A stretch of 64,000 bases of DNA, taken from NCBI RefSeq assembly GCF_900107685.1, contig NZ_FNRQ01000004.1:186001-250000 (forward strand), read 5' to 3'. Source of the DNA: Paraburkholderia sartisoli. GTDB lineage: Bacteria; Pseudomonadota; Gammaproteobacteria; Burkholderiales; Burkholderiaceae. The notes under the pieces were generated by a model. That model worked only from the letters and a program-made list of their open reading frames with translations, was not told where the DNA came from and did not search any database. Numbering within the stretch: position 1 is the first letter of the stretch; every line of letters begins with the position of its first letter. Shown piece after piece: positions 16,639 through 26,122 of the stretch. The translations under genes and the position numbers were made by a program.

Positions 16639-17781
16639 ATGAACGCACCCACTCAACACGCCAGTCCCGATGCACCGGAACGGCTCGAGAAAACCCATCT
16701 TCGGCTTGGTTTTGTCGCACTAAGCGACGCAGCGCCGCTTGTCGCGGCCAAGCTGCTCGAATTCGGTCACGCCCATGGCCTGACGCTCGAGCTCTGCCGA
16801 CAGCCTTCGTGGGCCGCCGTGCGCGACAAGCTGCTCTCCGGTGACCTGGACGCGGCGCACGCGCTTTACGGGCTCGTCTACGGCGTCCAGCTCGGGCTTG
16901 GCGGTCCGCAAACGGATATGTCCGTGCTGATGGTGCTCAACCGCAACGGCCAGGCGATCACCGTGTCGAACCGGCTTGCCGCCGCGCTCGACGAACACGG
17001 CACACTGCCCGCCGCGCTGCGCACGCTCGGCCGCAAACCGGTTTTCGCGCAGACGTTCCCCACCGGCACGCACGCAATGTGGCTGTATTACTGGCTGGCC
17101 GCGCAAGGCGTCCATCCGCTGCGCGATATCGAAAGCGTCGTTATCCCGCCGCCCCAGATGGTCGGCGCGCTGGCGGAAGAACGACTCGACGGCCTGTGCG
17201 TGGGCGACCCGTGGAACGCTGTTGCAGAAGCGCAAGGTGTGGGCCAGACCGCCGCGTACAGCAGCGAAGTCTGGCCGGATCATCCGGAGAAAGTGCTCGC
17301 GTGCAGGCGCGATTTTGTCAGCGCGCATCCCAACACCGCCCGCGCGCTCGTGCAGACGATGCTTGAAGCGTGCCGCTGGCTGGACGATTCCGGACATCGC
17401 GTTGAAATCGCGCGGCGGCTGGCACAACCCGGGTTTCTGGGCGTGCCAGAGGAACTGATTGCATCGAGATTGCGAAACGAAGCAGCCAGTGCCGTCCGGT
17501 TGCCCGTTCGCTTCTTTGAGGGAGGTGCGGTGAACTATCCGCGACCGTCTGACGGTGTCTGGTTCATGACGCAATACCGGCGATGGGGCATGATCGACCA
17601 TATCGATGACTGCACAACCATCGCCGCGGCGATCAACGCGACGGCGCTTTATCGCGAGGCGGCGCGGAACATGGGCATTCCGGTGCCGGCGGAAAGCGCG
17701 CCACAGGTATTGATCGACGGTCGCGTATGGGATGGGAATCATGCCGATGCGTACGTAGACGGCTTCACGATACGCGCGTGA
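16639..17781 (+). CDS. nasS: Nitrate/nitrite sensor NasS
   Basis: 380 residues of the NrtA/CmpA periplasmic nitrate-binding fold but without a signal peptide (the N-terminus is MNAPTQHASPDAPERL), which is how NasS differs from transport proteins: it works in the cytoplasm and sequesters NasT when nitrate and nitrite are absent. Visible family features are LRLGFVALSDAAPLVAAK, GDLDAAHALYGLVYG and the FMTQYRRWGMID end. It follows nasT after 10 bp. The order nasT-nasS is the reverse of the more cited nasS-nasT. It ends the operon and is convergent with the sensor kinase gene. Confidence 0.9.
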   Translation: MNAPTQHASPDAPERLEKTHLRLGFVALSDAAPLVAAKLLEFGHAHGLTLELCRQPSWAAVRDKLLSGDLDAAHALYGLVYGVQLGLGGPQTDMSVLMVLNRNGQAITVSNRLAAALDEHGTLPAALRTLGRKPVFAQTFPTGTHAMWLYYWLAAQGVHPLRDIESVVIPPPQMVGALAEERLDGLCVGDPWNAVAEAQGVGQTAAYSSEVWPDHPEKVLACRRDFVSAHPNTARALVQTMLEACRWLDDSGHRVEIARRLAQPGFLGVPEELIASRLRNEAASAVRLPVRFFEGGAVNYPRPSDGVWFMTQYRRWGMIDHIDDCTTIAAAINATALYREAARNMGIPVPAESAPQVLIDGRVWDGNHADAYVDGFTIRA

Positions 17782-17800
17782 CCTGCGTACGCCCAGTCAG

Positions 17801-19201
17801 TCACGCAATACGGGCCGCCGGAAAATGCACGCTGACAACGAGTCCGCCGCCCACTGCATCGTCGAGTGTGATCCGCGCATCGTGCACGCGTGCGATCTCC
17901 CGCACGATCGACAACCCCAGCCCGCTACCCTCGACCGCCGGCGTCGCCGCGCCCCGATGGAACCGCTCGAACACCGCGTCACGTTCTTCCGCCGCGATGC
18001 CCGGACCGTTGTCCGTGACCTGCAGTAGCGCGCCACCGGCAACATACGCCACGCGCACGGTAATGACCGCTTCGTCACCTGCATGGCGTATCGCGTTGTC
18101 GATCAGGTTGCCGGTCAGCTCGGCTAGCAGTTCCGCCTGTCCGCTGACCTCGACGCGTGCGTCCTGCTCGAAGCCCAGGTCGATGCCACGCGATCGCGCG
18201 ACCGGCGACCAGTCGAGCGTGACACTGCGCGCCACCTTGTGCAGTTGCACGGCCCCCCGCACGAACGTATAGCCACTGTCGGCATCGAGTCTCGACAGCG
18301 ACAACAGCTGCTGCACGATCTGCGCCGCCTGCCGGACCGCACGGTTCAGACGACGCAGATGCACGCCTTCGCGACCACCCTCGCCGTCACGCAACGCGAG
18401 TTCGGACTCGGCCTGAATCACCGCTAGCGGTGTCTTCAACTGATGTGCGGCGTCCGCGAAAAAGCGCCGTCGCGACAACTGCATGCGCTGCGTGCGTCCA
18501 ATGTATTGATTGATCGAATCGACGAGCGGCACGACTTCACTGGGCAGGCCGACGGCATCGAGCGACGTGGGATCGTCGTCCGCGCGCGCGGCTACGCGTG
18601 CGGAAAGCCGGTTGAGGGGTCGCAGGCCACGTCCCACGCCGAGCCAGACAATGCCGAGCGCGAGCACGACCAGAAGCCCCTCCTGCTGCACCGAACCCGT
18701 CAGTATCTGGCGCGCCAGCGCCTGACGCGCCTCGATCGTTTCGCCGACCATGACCCACACGACGCGCGTCTGCGCGCTCGGTACGTCATGCACGGGCAGG
18801 CGTAGTGCCGCCACGCGCAGCGGCTGGTCGCGAAACGTCGTGTCATAAAAATGCGTCGCATACGGCTCCGCGGTCTTGTTCAAAGGCAGCAGCAGGTCGG
18901 CATAACCGGTCACCGGGTGGCCGTTTTCTTCACGAATCAAATAGTAGATCTTGCCGCCGTCGTTCGATTCGAGCATCTCCAGCGCGAGATAGGGCAAATC
19001 GACTTCGATCTCACCATCGTGCAACCGGATCCCTTCACGAATCGACTTCAGCGAGAACTCGAGCGTGCGGTCGAACGCGACATGCGCCGCGCTCATGGCG
19101 CGTTGATAGGTCAGCCAGGAATCGAAGGCCAGCAGCGCGAGGAATGGCAGCAGCAACCACAACGCCAGCTGCATGCGCAGGTTGAGACGCTTCACGCTCA
19201 T
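17801..19201 (-). CDS. Sensor histidine kinase, TctE-like
   Basis: 466 residues. Membrane helices at about 8-28 and 170-192 flank a periplasmic domain of about 140 residues of the 2CSK_N/TctE type. Dimerisation/phosphoacceptor helix FFADAAHQLKTPLAVIQ has the phosphorylated His at 253. The ATPase domain has the N box ELTGNLIDNAIRHAG, G1 DNGPGIA and G2 GSGLGLSIV. It overlaps the response regulator stop by 4 bp, so the pair is translated together. Homologues sense carboxylates or related solutes. The divergent ABC importer and porin are its likely targets. Confidence 0.9.
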   Translation of the reverse strand: MSVKRLNLRMQLALWLLLPFLALLAFDSWLTYQRAMSAAHVAFDRTLEFSLKSIREGIRLHDGEIEVDLPYLALEMLESNDGGKIYYLIREENGHPVTGYADLLLPLNKTAEPYATHFYDTTFRDQPLRVAALRLPVHDVPSAQTRVVWVMVGETIEARQALARQILTGSVQQEGLLVVLALGIVWLGVGRGLRPLNRLSARVAARADDDPTSLDAVGLPSEVVPLVDSINQYIGRTQRMQLSRRRFFADAAHQLKTPLAVIQAESELALRDGEGGREGVHLRRLNRAVRQAAQIVQQLLSLSRLDADSGYTFVRGAVQLHKVARSVTLDWSPVARSRGIDLGFEQDARVEVSGQAELLAELTGNLIDNAIRHAGDEAVITVRVAYVAGGALLQVTDNGPGIAAEERDAVFERFHRGAATPAVEGSGLGLSIVREIARVHDARITLDDAVGGGLVVSVHFPAARIA

Positions 19202-19869
19202 TGCGGCTTTGCTTCAAGCAGATAACCCAGGCCGCGCAGCGTCACAATGGCCACCGCATGGTGTTCAAGTTTCCTGCGCAACCGGTACACGTAGATTTCG
19301 ATCGCATCGGCATTCACGGATTCGTCGAGCCCGAAGATCTTCTGCGACAGCGTTTCCTTGTTGATCGCACGACCGTTGCGAAGGATCAGGACTTCGAGCA
19401 CCGCCCGCTCGCGTGGCGTCAGCGCAAGGGGTTCGCCATCGATGCTGAATCCGCGGTCCACGCTGTCGTATGCAAGCGGGCCACATTGCGCCCGCAACGG
19501 TTCATGCCCGTGACTGCGACGAATCAGTGCGCGGGCGCGCGCTTCAAGCTCGGTCAGTTCGAACGGTTTCGCGAGATAGTCGTCGGCGCCGAGATCGAGG
19601 CCTTTCACGCGGTCTTCGACAGAACCGTGCGCCGTGAGGATCAGCACGGGAACCAGGTTGCGTCGCGCACGCAGGCGTCGCAGCACTTCGAGACCGTCGA
19701 GCCTCGGCAGGCCGAGATCGAGAATCACCAGCGCGTAGTCCTGCGTGCGCAGGACGTGATCGGCGGCTTCCCCGTCATACATGCAATCGACCGTCAGACG
19801 CGCGCCCGTGAGCGCATCAGTGAGGGAGCGGGAAAGAATCGGATTGTCTTCAACCAGCAGAACGCGCAT
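19198..19869 (-). CDS. OmpR-family response regulator, TctD-like
   Basis: 223 residues. Receiver domain 1-115 has the phosphoacceptor D51 (ILDLGLPRLDG) with the acidic pair near residue 8 and the KPFELTELEARARALIRR linker. The C-terminal OmpR winged helix (about 125-220) has LTPRERAVLEVLI and VNADAIEIYVYRLRRKL. It is first in the minus-strand pair with the kinase. A perfect TTCAATTT/AAATTGAA inverted repeat lies 45 bp upstream in the region shared with the ABC operon and is the likely binding site. Confidence 0.9.
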   Translation of the reverse strand: MRVLLVEDNPILSRSLTDALTGARLTVDCMYDGEAADHVLRTQDYALVILDLGLPRLDGLEVLRRLRARRNLVPVLILTAHGSVEDRVKGLDLGADDYLAKPFELTELEARARALIRRSHGHEPLRAQCGPLAYDSVDRGFSIDGEPLALTPRERAVLEVLILRNGRAINKETLSQKIFGLDESVNADAIEIYVYRLRRKLEHHAVAIVTLRGLGYLLEAKPQ

Positions 19870-19913
19870 GACAGTAACCCAGGGAAATCCATAAGGCGAA
19901 ACCGGTATTTTCC

Positions 19914-19935
19914 TTCAATTTCCCCACAAATTGAA
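19914..19935. promoter_or_regulatory. Inverted repeat TTCAATTT-CCCCAC-AAATTGAA, candidate response-regulator site
   Basis: Perfect 8-bp arms with a 6-bp spacer, between the response regulator gene (ends at 19869) and the binding-protein gene (starts at 20005). The position allows control of both divergent units. Confidence 0.5.
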
Positions 19936-20004
19936 AGCGTTCAGAAAGCACGCAACCCTTACCATCCGCTTTCACAAAACAATCAATGTTTTCTGGAGGA
20001 AGAC

Positions 20005-21093
20005 GTGCAGACATCACTGAAGTGCCTTGCCGCAGCCATCATGTTCGCCACCGGTGCCGCGTGGGCGCAGGTTCCAGAGGGCTATCCGGGTAACTACCAG
20101 GCCGTTATCGACGGCGCGAAAAAGGAAGGCAAGCTGATCGTCTATTCGGTCACTGACACGGCCCTGGTGCGACCGCTTATCAAGGATTTTGAAAGCGAGT
20201 ACGGCGTGAAGGTCGAATATAACGACATGAACAGCACCGAGCTCTACAACCGCTTCATCAGCGAAAACGCCGCGAGCAGCACGAGCGCCGACGTGCTCTG
20301 GAGCTCGGCGATGGACCTGCAGGTCAAGCTCGTCAACGACGGACTCATGGCCACCTACGAATCGCCGGAAACGTCGCATCTGCCGCAATGGGCGCAGTAC
20401 CAGAAGCAGGCATACGGCACCACGTACGAACCGCTCGCGATCGTCTACAACAAACGCCTCGTCCCCGCCGGTGAAGTGCCGCAAACGCGCGCTGACCTGA
20501 TCAGGTTGCTGCAGACGCAGACCGACAGGTTCAAGGGCAAGGTCACGACCTACGACATCGAAAAATCGGGTGTCGGCTTCAACTATCTGACACAGGACGT
20601 GCGGGTGAATCCGCAGGTCACCTGGGATCTGGTGAGGACCATGGGCGCAACCGGTCCGAAGCTGCAGTCGAGCACCGGTGCGATGATGGAGCGCATCTCG
20701 TCCGGCGAAAACCTGATCGGCTACAACATCCTCGGCTCGTATGCGTTTGCGAAGGCAAAGAAAGATCCGTCGATTGGCTACGTGTATCCGAAGGATTACA
20801 CGCAGGTCGTGAGCCGCCTCGTGACGATCTCGAAGAAGGCGCAGAACCCGAACGCGGCGAAACTGTGGGTCGACTATCTGCTGTCGAAACGCGGGCAGAC
20901 GCTCCTCGCGAACCAGGCGAACCTGTTCTCGATTCGCGCCGACGTCGATGGCGAAACGTCGATGGCCGGCCTCACCAGACAGCTGGGCGATTCGCTCAAG
21001 CCGATTCCGATCGGCGCGGGCCTGCTCGTCTATCTCGACCAGTCGAAACGCCTCGAATTCCTGAAGCAATGGCAGCAGTCGATCAAGCGCTGA
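20005..21093 (+). CDS. Fbp-type ABC transporter periplasmic binding protein
   Basis: 362 residues from a GTG start with GGAGGA four bases upstream (19995-20000), the best ribosome site nearby; the same frame is open for 800 bp upstream, over the response regulator gene, which is not coding there. Signal peptide VQTSLKCLAAAIMFATGAAWA. The mature protein has the SBP family 1/13 layout for iron(III), thiamine, phosphonate or similar ligands (EGKLIVYSVTDTALVRPLIKDF in two parts, SSAMDLQVKLV). No clear Tyr pair for ferric ion was identified, so an organic substrate is possible. TctDE-like control next door suggests a carboxylate, which is inference. Confidence 0.85.
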   Translation: MQTSLKCLAAAIMFATGAAWAQVPEGYPGNYQAVIDGAKKEGKLIVYSVTDTALVRPLIKDFESEYGVKVEYNDMNSTELYNRFISENAASSTSADVLWSSAMDLQVKLVNDGLMATYESPETSHLPQWAQYQKQAYGTTYEPLAIVYNKRLVPAGEVPQTRADLIRLLQTQTDRFKGKVTTYDIEKSGVGFNYLTQDVRVNPQVTWDLVRTMGATGPKLQSSTGAMMERISSGENLIGYNILGSYAFAKAKKDPSIGYVYPKDYTQVVSRLVTISKKAQNPNAAKLWVDYLLSKRGQTLLANQANLFSIRADVDGETSMAGLTRQLGDSLKPIPIGAGLLVYLDQSKRLEFLKQWQQSIKR

Positions 21094-21197
21094 TGTAACA
21101 CACGCGCTCCGGCGCGCCCATGCCATATCAGCGTGGGCGCCCTTCCTTTCGCTCATCACCTGTCGATATGCGGCTGCAACGCCGCAGGGGAACACTC

Positions 21198-22964
21198 ATG
21201 CTTTCTACTGGCGCAAACGGGCGTCGCGGCGGCCAGCCACTGCCATTCAAAGGCACCCTGCCCGCGCTGCCCACGGGCGGCTTGTGGCCGCTCGCGGGGC
21301 TGCTGCGCTGGGTCGTTGTCGCGGTATTGACCATCGCGGTGGCCCTGCCGCTCGGCTTCATTCTTTTCCAGAGCCTGCTGAATGCACCGTTCTTCGACGC
21401 CAACCGCACGATCGGCGTCACGGGCTTCACGTTCATTTTCAATGATCCGGATTTCTGGTCGGCCGTAAAGAACTCTTTCATCATCGCGGGCGGGATGCTG
21501 TTCATCTCGATCCCGCTCGGCGGCGTGCTGGCATTCCTGATGGTGCGCACGGACCTGCCGGGACGTCGCTGGCTCGAACCGTTGCTGCTCATGCCGGTGT
21601 TCATTTCCCCCATGGTGCTCGCGTTTGGCTATGTGGTCGCGGCGGGTCCGGTCGGTTTTTATTCGGTGTGGTTCAAGGATCTCTTCGGTGCAGCAGATGC
21701 GCCGTGGACCGTCTATTCGATTTTCGCCATCACGATCATCGTCGGTCTCACGCATGTGCCGCACGTCTATCTGTATTCGTCGGCGGCGCTGCGCAACCTG
21801 GGCTCCGATGTCGAAGAAGCGGCGCGCGTCGCCGGTGCGCGTCTGTTTCGCGTCGCGCTCGATGTCAGCCTGCCCATGACCATGCCCGCCCTGCTCTTCG
21901 CGGGCGTGCTCGTGTTTTTCCTCGGTTTTGAAGTATTCGGCCTGCCGCTCGTGCTCGGCGATCCCGAAGGCCATCTCGTCCTCGCGACGTATCTGTACAA
22001 GCTCACCAACAAGCTCGGCACGCCGTCGTATCACCTGATGGCCGCGGTCGCCGTGTGCATCATCGCGATCACGTTTCCGCTCGTGCTGCTGCAGCGGCGC
22101 CTCCTGAAAAGCGCGAACCGCTTCGTGACGGTCAAGGGCAAGGCGGGACGTCAAACCGTATTGCCGCTCGGCGCATGGCGCTGGGTCGCGCTGGCGATCG
22201 TCGCGGTCTGGCTGTTGCTGACGGTATTCGTGCCGCTGTCGGGCATCGTGCTGCGTGCCTTCGTCACGAACTGGGGTGAAGGCGTGAACCTCGCCGAAGT
22301 GCTGACGCTCGCGAACTTCACCGATCTGTTCGAACAGGACAATCTCGTCCGCGCGATTCTCAACACGCTCGGTATCGGCGTGTTCGGTGGCGCGCTCGCG
22401 GTGGGTTTCTATTCGCTCGTCGCATTCGCCGGCCATCGCCGCAACGACTGGGCCACGCGCCTGCTCGACTATCTCGTGCTGCTGCCGCGAGCGGTCCCCG
22501 GGTTGCTCGCGGGCCTCGCGTTCCTGTGGATTTTTCTGTTCGTGCCGGGCCTGAAGGAACTCAAGAACTCGATGTGGAGCATCTGGATCGCGTACACGGT
22601 GGTGTGGCTCGCGTACGGCATGCGCCTTATCCAGAGCGCGCTGCTTCAGGTCGGCCCCGAGCTCGAAGAAGCGGGACGCAGCGTCGGCGGGACACGCGCG
22701 CGCGTCAGTCTCGACGTCACGTTGCCGCTCGTGCGCTTCGGTCTGCTCGCTGCGTGGCTGCTGATTTTCATGATCTTCGAGCGCGAATATTCGACCGCTG
22801 TCTATCTGCTGTCGCCCGGCACCGAAGTGATCGGCGCGCTACTGGTGTCCTTGTGGGCAACCGGCGCGGTCGATCAGGTCGCGGCGCTTTCTGTCATCAA
22901 CATTGCGATGGTCGGCGTCGGACTCGGCGTGGCCCTGCGCTTCGGAGTCAAACTTCATGGATAA
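21198..22964 (+). CDS. Fused two-domain ABC permease, Fbp/ThiP type
   Basis: 588 residues from MLSTGANGRRGG with GGGGA upstream. Two MetI-like permease halves are fused in one chain, as in FbpB and ThiP, each with an EAA loop: EEAARVAGARLFRVALDVSLPM region near 220 and EEAGRSVGGTRARVSLDVTLPL region near 500. About twelve membrane segments. It forms the membrane channel for the binding protein at 20005 and the ATPase at 22957; its stop overlaps the ATPase start by 8 bp. Confidence 0.9.
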   Translation: MLSTGANGRRGGQPLPFKGTLPALPTGGLWPLAGLLRWVVVAVLTIAVALPLGFILFQSLLNAPFFDANRTIGVTGFTFIFNDPDFWSAVKNSFIIAGGMLFISIPLGGVLAFLMVRTDLPGRRWLEPLLLMPVFISPMVLAFGYVVAAGPVGFYSVWFKDLFGAADAPWTVYSIFAITIIVGLTHVPHVYLYSSAALRNLGSDVEEAARVAGARLFRVALDVSLPMTMPALLFAGVLVFFLGFEVFGLPLVLGDPEGHLVLATYLYKLTNKLGTPSYHLMAAVAVCIIAITFPLVLLQRRLLKSANRFVTVKGKAGRQTVLPLGAWRWVALAIVAVWLLLTVFVPLSGIVLRAFVTNWGEGVNLAEVLTLANFTDLFEQDNLVRAILNTLGIGVFGGALAVGFYSLVAFAGHRRNDWATRLLDYLVLLPRAVPGLLAGLAFLWIFLFVPGLKELKNSMWSIWIAYTVVWLAYGMRLIQSALLQVGPELEEAGRSVGGTRARVSLDVTLPLVRFGLLAAWLLIFMIFEREYSTAVYLLSPGTEVIGALLVSLWATGAVDQVAALSVINIAMVGVGLGVALRFGVKLHG

Positions 22965-24024
22965 GCTTTCTGTCGACAATCTGTTCCTGAGTTATGGCAG
23001 CAACCCGATCCTGAAGGGTGTGTCGTTCGAACTCAAGGCCGGCGAAGTGGTCTGCCTGCTCGGCGCTTCAGGCAGCGGCAAGACCACGTTGCTGCGCGCC
23101 GTCGCCGGGCTCGAACAGCCTTCCGAAGGTCGCATTCAACTCGACAATCAGGTGTTTTTCGATGGCGCTTCCGGCGTCGACCTGCCCGTCGAGCAGCGTT
23201 CGCTTGGACTCGTGTTCCAGTCGTACGCGTTATGGCCGCATCGCACTGTCGCTGACAACGTCGGTTATGGCCTGAAGCTGCGACGCGTCTCGCGTGCCGA
23301 ACAGAAACAGCGCGTGCAGGATGCGCTCGACCAACTCGGTCTCGGCCATCTTGCCGCACGTTATCCCTATCAACTTTCAGGCGGCCAGCAGCAGCGCGTC
23401 GCAATTGCACGTGCGCTCGTCTATAACCCGCCCGTCATTCTCCTCGACGAACCGTTGTCGAATCTCGACGCGAAGCTGCGTGAAGAGGCACGCGCATGGC
23501 TGCGCGAACTGATCGTTTCGCTGGGTCTTTCCGCGCTGTGTGTCACGCACGACCAGACCGAGGCCATGGCGATGTCGGATCGCATCCTGCTTCTGCGCAA
23601 CGGCCGCATCGAACAGGAGGGCACACCCGCCGAACTCTACGGCGCGCCCCGCTCGCTCTACACCGCCGAATTCATGGGCAGCAACAACCGCATCGATGCG
23701 CGCGTCGCGGCCGTGGATGGCGAGCGCGTCACGCTTGCCGGCGACGGCTGGCAACTGCAGGCCGTCGCGCGGGAGGCCATGCAGGAAGGCCAGGCCGCAC
23801 AGGCCGTGATCCGCCTCGAGCGCGTGCAGGTCGCCGATGGCCCGGGCGCCAACCGCCTGCAGGCCGATCTCGTGACATCGATGTATCTCGGCGATCGCTG
23901 GGAATACCTGTTCCATTGCGGGGCGCTGCGCCTGCGTGCGTTCGGCAACGTGCCGCGCGCCGCCGGCAGGCACTGGATCGAGTTTCCGGCCAGCGACTGC
24001 TGGGCATTCGCGCAGGCGAACTGA
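22957..24024 (+). CDS. ABC transporter ATP-binding protein, Fbp/Pot type
   Basis: 355 residues from MDKLSVDNLFLSYG. Walker A GASGSGKTT near 38, Q loop VFQSYALWPH, signature LSGGQQQRVAIARAL, Walker B VILLDEPLSNLDAKL and H loop CVTHDQTEAMA are all intact. The C-terminal third (about 240-350) is a TOBE-like domain (NRIDARVAAVDGERVTL, TSMYLGDRWEY) as in iron, polyamine and sugar importers. It energises the permease, which it overlaps by 8 bp. Confidence 0.92.
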   Translation: MDKLSVDNLFLSYGSNPILKGVSFELKAGEVVCLLGASGSGKTTLLRAVAGLEQPSEGRIQLDNQVFFDGASGVDLPVEQRSLGLVFQSYALWPHRTVADNVGYGLKLRRVSRAEQKQRVQDALDQLGLGHLAARYPYQLSGGQQQRVAIARALVYNPPVILLDEPLSNLDAKLREEARAWLRELIVSLGLSALCVTHDQTEAMAMSDRILLLRNGRIEQEGTPAELYGAPRSLYTAEFMGSNNRIDARVAAVDGERVTLAGDGWQLQAVAREAMQEGQAAQAVIRLERVQVADGPGANRLQADLVTSMYLGDRWEYLFHCGALRLRAFGNVPRAAGRHWIEFPASDCWAFAQAN

Positions 24025-24106
24025 AGCGCGTTTCTCGGGCAGTCGCGGTACCGGGGTTGGCAGCAAAAAGTTAGCGGTCAGTAAAACAATGAAACCACAG
24101 GAGAAG

Positions 24107-25177
24107 ATGATGAAGTCGAGTATGGCAAGGTTGGCGTTTGGCGCGTCGTGTGTGGGTCTGGCCGGCATGGCACAGGCGCAGTCGAGCGTGACGATGTACG
24201 GCATCGTCGACGCGGGCGTCGAATACGTGAATCACGCGAGCAGCGACGGTGGCGCGGCGCGGCTCGTGTCGGGCGGCAAGAATACCTCGCGCTGGGGCCT
24301 GCGTGGCGTCGAGGATCTGGGTGGTGGATTGAAGGCGGTCTTCCAGCTGGAAAGCGGCATTAACGTCGCAAATGGTTCGCTGGACGACGGCCCTGGCGCG
24401 CTCTTCGACCGCCGTGCAACGGTCGGGTTGAAAAGCCGCTTCGGTCAGTTGACGCTCGGTCGTACGTTCACGGTCACGTATGACTACATGCTGCCGTTCG
24501 ATCCGATGGCGTATGCGCCGAACTACTCGTGGGCGACGTCGTCGAACGCGACGGGCGGCCGCAAGGACGGCCTGTTCTCGCGCTCCGCTAACGCAGTGCG
24601 TTACGACGGCACATTCGCGGGCTTCAAACTGGGCGCGTTGTATGGCTTCGGAAACGTGCCTGGCAGCATGAAGAGCAGCTCGAAATACGATTTCGCGGTC
24701 GGCTATGGCAACGGTCCGTTCGCGGCAGTCGTCACGTTCGATCGTCAAAACGGCGCAAGCGACAGCGTGACGCCGGCGGATACAACGAACTATATCCAGG
24801 GCATTCACGCGGGCCTGAGCTACGATTTTGGCGCTGCCAAGGCAATGGCCGGCTACCGCAACTACCGTCGCACGTTCACCAACGCGTCGCCGACGCTGTT
24901 GAGCGACATGTACTGGATTGGTGGCTCCTACGATTTCACGCCGTATTTCACGCTCTATGGCGCGGTCTATCATCAGAACATCAAGGGCGGGAGCGATGCC
25001 GATCCGACGCTGTTCTCGCTGCGCGGCCAGTACGCGCTGTCGAAGCGCACGGTGCTGTACCTGTCGGGCGGCTATGCGATGGCAAAGCATGACAGCAAGG
25101 TCAGCCTGTCGCGCGACCTGACCGGCGCGGCCGACACGCAGGCAGGGGTGACGGCCGGCATTCAACACCGGTTCTAA
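24107..25177 (+). CDS. Gram-negative general porin
   Basis: 356 residues. AGGAG lies just before a double ATG at 24107/24110; the second has better spacing. Signal peptide MMKSSMARLAFGASCVGLAGMAQA with mature start QSSVTMYGIVDAGVEYVNH, the standard opening of Burkholderiales 16-strand porins. The end TQAGVTAGIQHRF, with a C-terminal Phe, is the Bam recognition sequence. It follows the ABC ATPase by 82 bp on the same strand and may provide outer-membrane entry for the same substrate. A hairpin (25185-25208) follows. Confidence 0.92.
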   Translation: MMKSSMARLAFGASCVGLAGMAQAQSSVTMYGIVDAGVEYVNHASSDGGAARLVSGGKNTSRWGLRGVEDLGGGLKAVFQLESGINVANGSLDDGPGALFDRRATVGLKSRFGQLTLGRTFTVTYDYMLPFDPMAYAPNYSWATSSNATGGRKDGLFSRSANAVRYDGTFAGFKLGALYGFGNVPGSMKSSSKYDFAVGYGNGPFAAVVTFDRQNGASDSVTPADTTNYIQGIHAGLSYDFGAAKAMAGYRNYRRTFTNASPTLLSDMYWIGGSYDFTPYFTLYGAVYHQNIKGGSDADPTLFSLRGQYALSKRTVLYLSGGYAMAKHDSKVSLSRDLTGAADTQAGVTAGIQHRF

Positions 25178-25184
25178 GGCAGAC

Positions 25185-25208
25185 GGGGGCGCCCGAAAGA
25201 GCGCCCTC
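25185..25208. terminator. Terminator-like hairpin after the porin gene
   Basis: GGGCGC (25187-25192) pairs with GCGCCC (25201-25206) across an 8-base loop, with flanking G-C support, followed by TCCTGTTTC. The T-run is short. It lies between convergent genes and could serve both. Confidence 0.55.
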
Positions 25209-25223
25209 CTGTTTCAATCTGCT

Positions 25224-26015
25224 TCAATACGCAAACTTCAGATAGCTCTCGCCATCGGCGAGCACGCCTGCGTCGTCCACCTGAGGCATGCTGCGCAACA
25301 GGCGTTTCGCGCGCGGACTCAACGACTGGAACACATCGCGCGGCACATCGATATGTACCTCCGGCCGGAAATACCAGCTACGGCTATAGCCGATGACAAC
25401 CATCGGACGCGGCAACGGCGTGCGGTTCGGTGTACCGCGATGCAGCGCCCGCACGTCGCGGATCATCACGTCGCCGAGTTTCATCGGCACGGCAACCAGC
25501 GGATACTCGCCCCGCCCGTATGCGGCCATCGCTTCTTCCTTGTTAACCCTGTGCGTGCCCAGCGTCGTTTCGAACGGCCCGTTTTCCGCGGTCACGTCGC
25601 ATAGCGGAAAATTGACCGCCAGCTGGAACGAGGGTGTTTCCGCTTCGCCCTCGAAAAGTTCGGGTGTGTCGCGATGCACGTCCTGGTAAGTGGAACCGGC
25701 AAGCGGCGTGTCGGTGGCAAGCTGGCACATCACCGGATCGAGCCCGGCCACCCGCTCGACGATGGCGAGCACGTCGGGATCGCAGAAAATACTTTCGTCG
25801 GCAAACGTGCCGACGAAAGGGAGCGTGACGTAGTGACGGTTTTCGCCGCGCACCGCCGTGGCCTTCGCGTCGATTTTTGCCTGCAGCAACGGTGCAAACG
25901 CGTGTTGCCATGCAGCGAGCGTTCCCTGCGGAAAATGGTTGCGCAATACAACCATGCCGTCGCGTTCGAAATCGCGCGCAAACGCAGCGTGCTCCACGGC
26001 GGTGTATCGACTCAC
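25224..26015 (-). CDS. Phytanoyl-CoA dioxygenase (PhyH) family Fe(II)/2-oxoglutarate oxygenase
   Basis: 263 residues from a GTG (VSRYTAVEHAAFAR) with CGGAG upstream; the frame is open to 26105, but that start lacks support. Iron ligands are visible: HRD at 114-116 (QDVHRDTPE) and the distal His192 (RALHRGTPNRT), with Arg nearby for 2-oxoglutarate. Members hydroxylate small organic substrates. It lies downstream of the rhamnose importer on the same strand, 147 bp after rhaS, separated by a strong hairpin, so its link to rhamnose use is uncertain. Confidence 0.8.
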   Translation of the reverse strand: MSRYTAVEHAAFARDFERDGMVVLRNHFPQGTLAAWQHAFAPLLQAKIDAKATAVRGENRHYVTLPFVGTFADESIFCDPDVLAIVERVAGLDPVMCQLATDTPLAGSTYQDVHRDTPELFEGEAETPSFQLAVNFPLCDVTAENGPFETTLGTHRVNKEEAMAAYGRGEYPLVAVPMKLGDVMIRDVRALHRGTPNRTPLPRPMVVIGYSRSWYFRPEVHIDVPRDVFQSLSPRAKRLLRSMPQVDDAGVLADGESYLKFAY

Positions 26016-26122
26016 GGTCGTCTCCGTTATCCGTTCATGTACATGCCGCGCTGAATGGCAGTCGCCGGATCTGCCGAAGCGCGGTCGCATTCGTGATGCA
26101 GTCACGCGGCAACTTGAGGCTC

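Noticed and set aside
19201..20004. Long N-terminal extension of the binding protein at 20005
   Set aside because: The upstream part is antisense to the response regulator gene; the GTG at 20005 has a strong ribosome site followed by a normal signal peptide.
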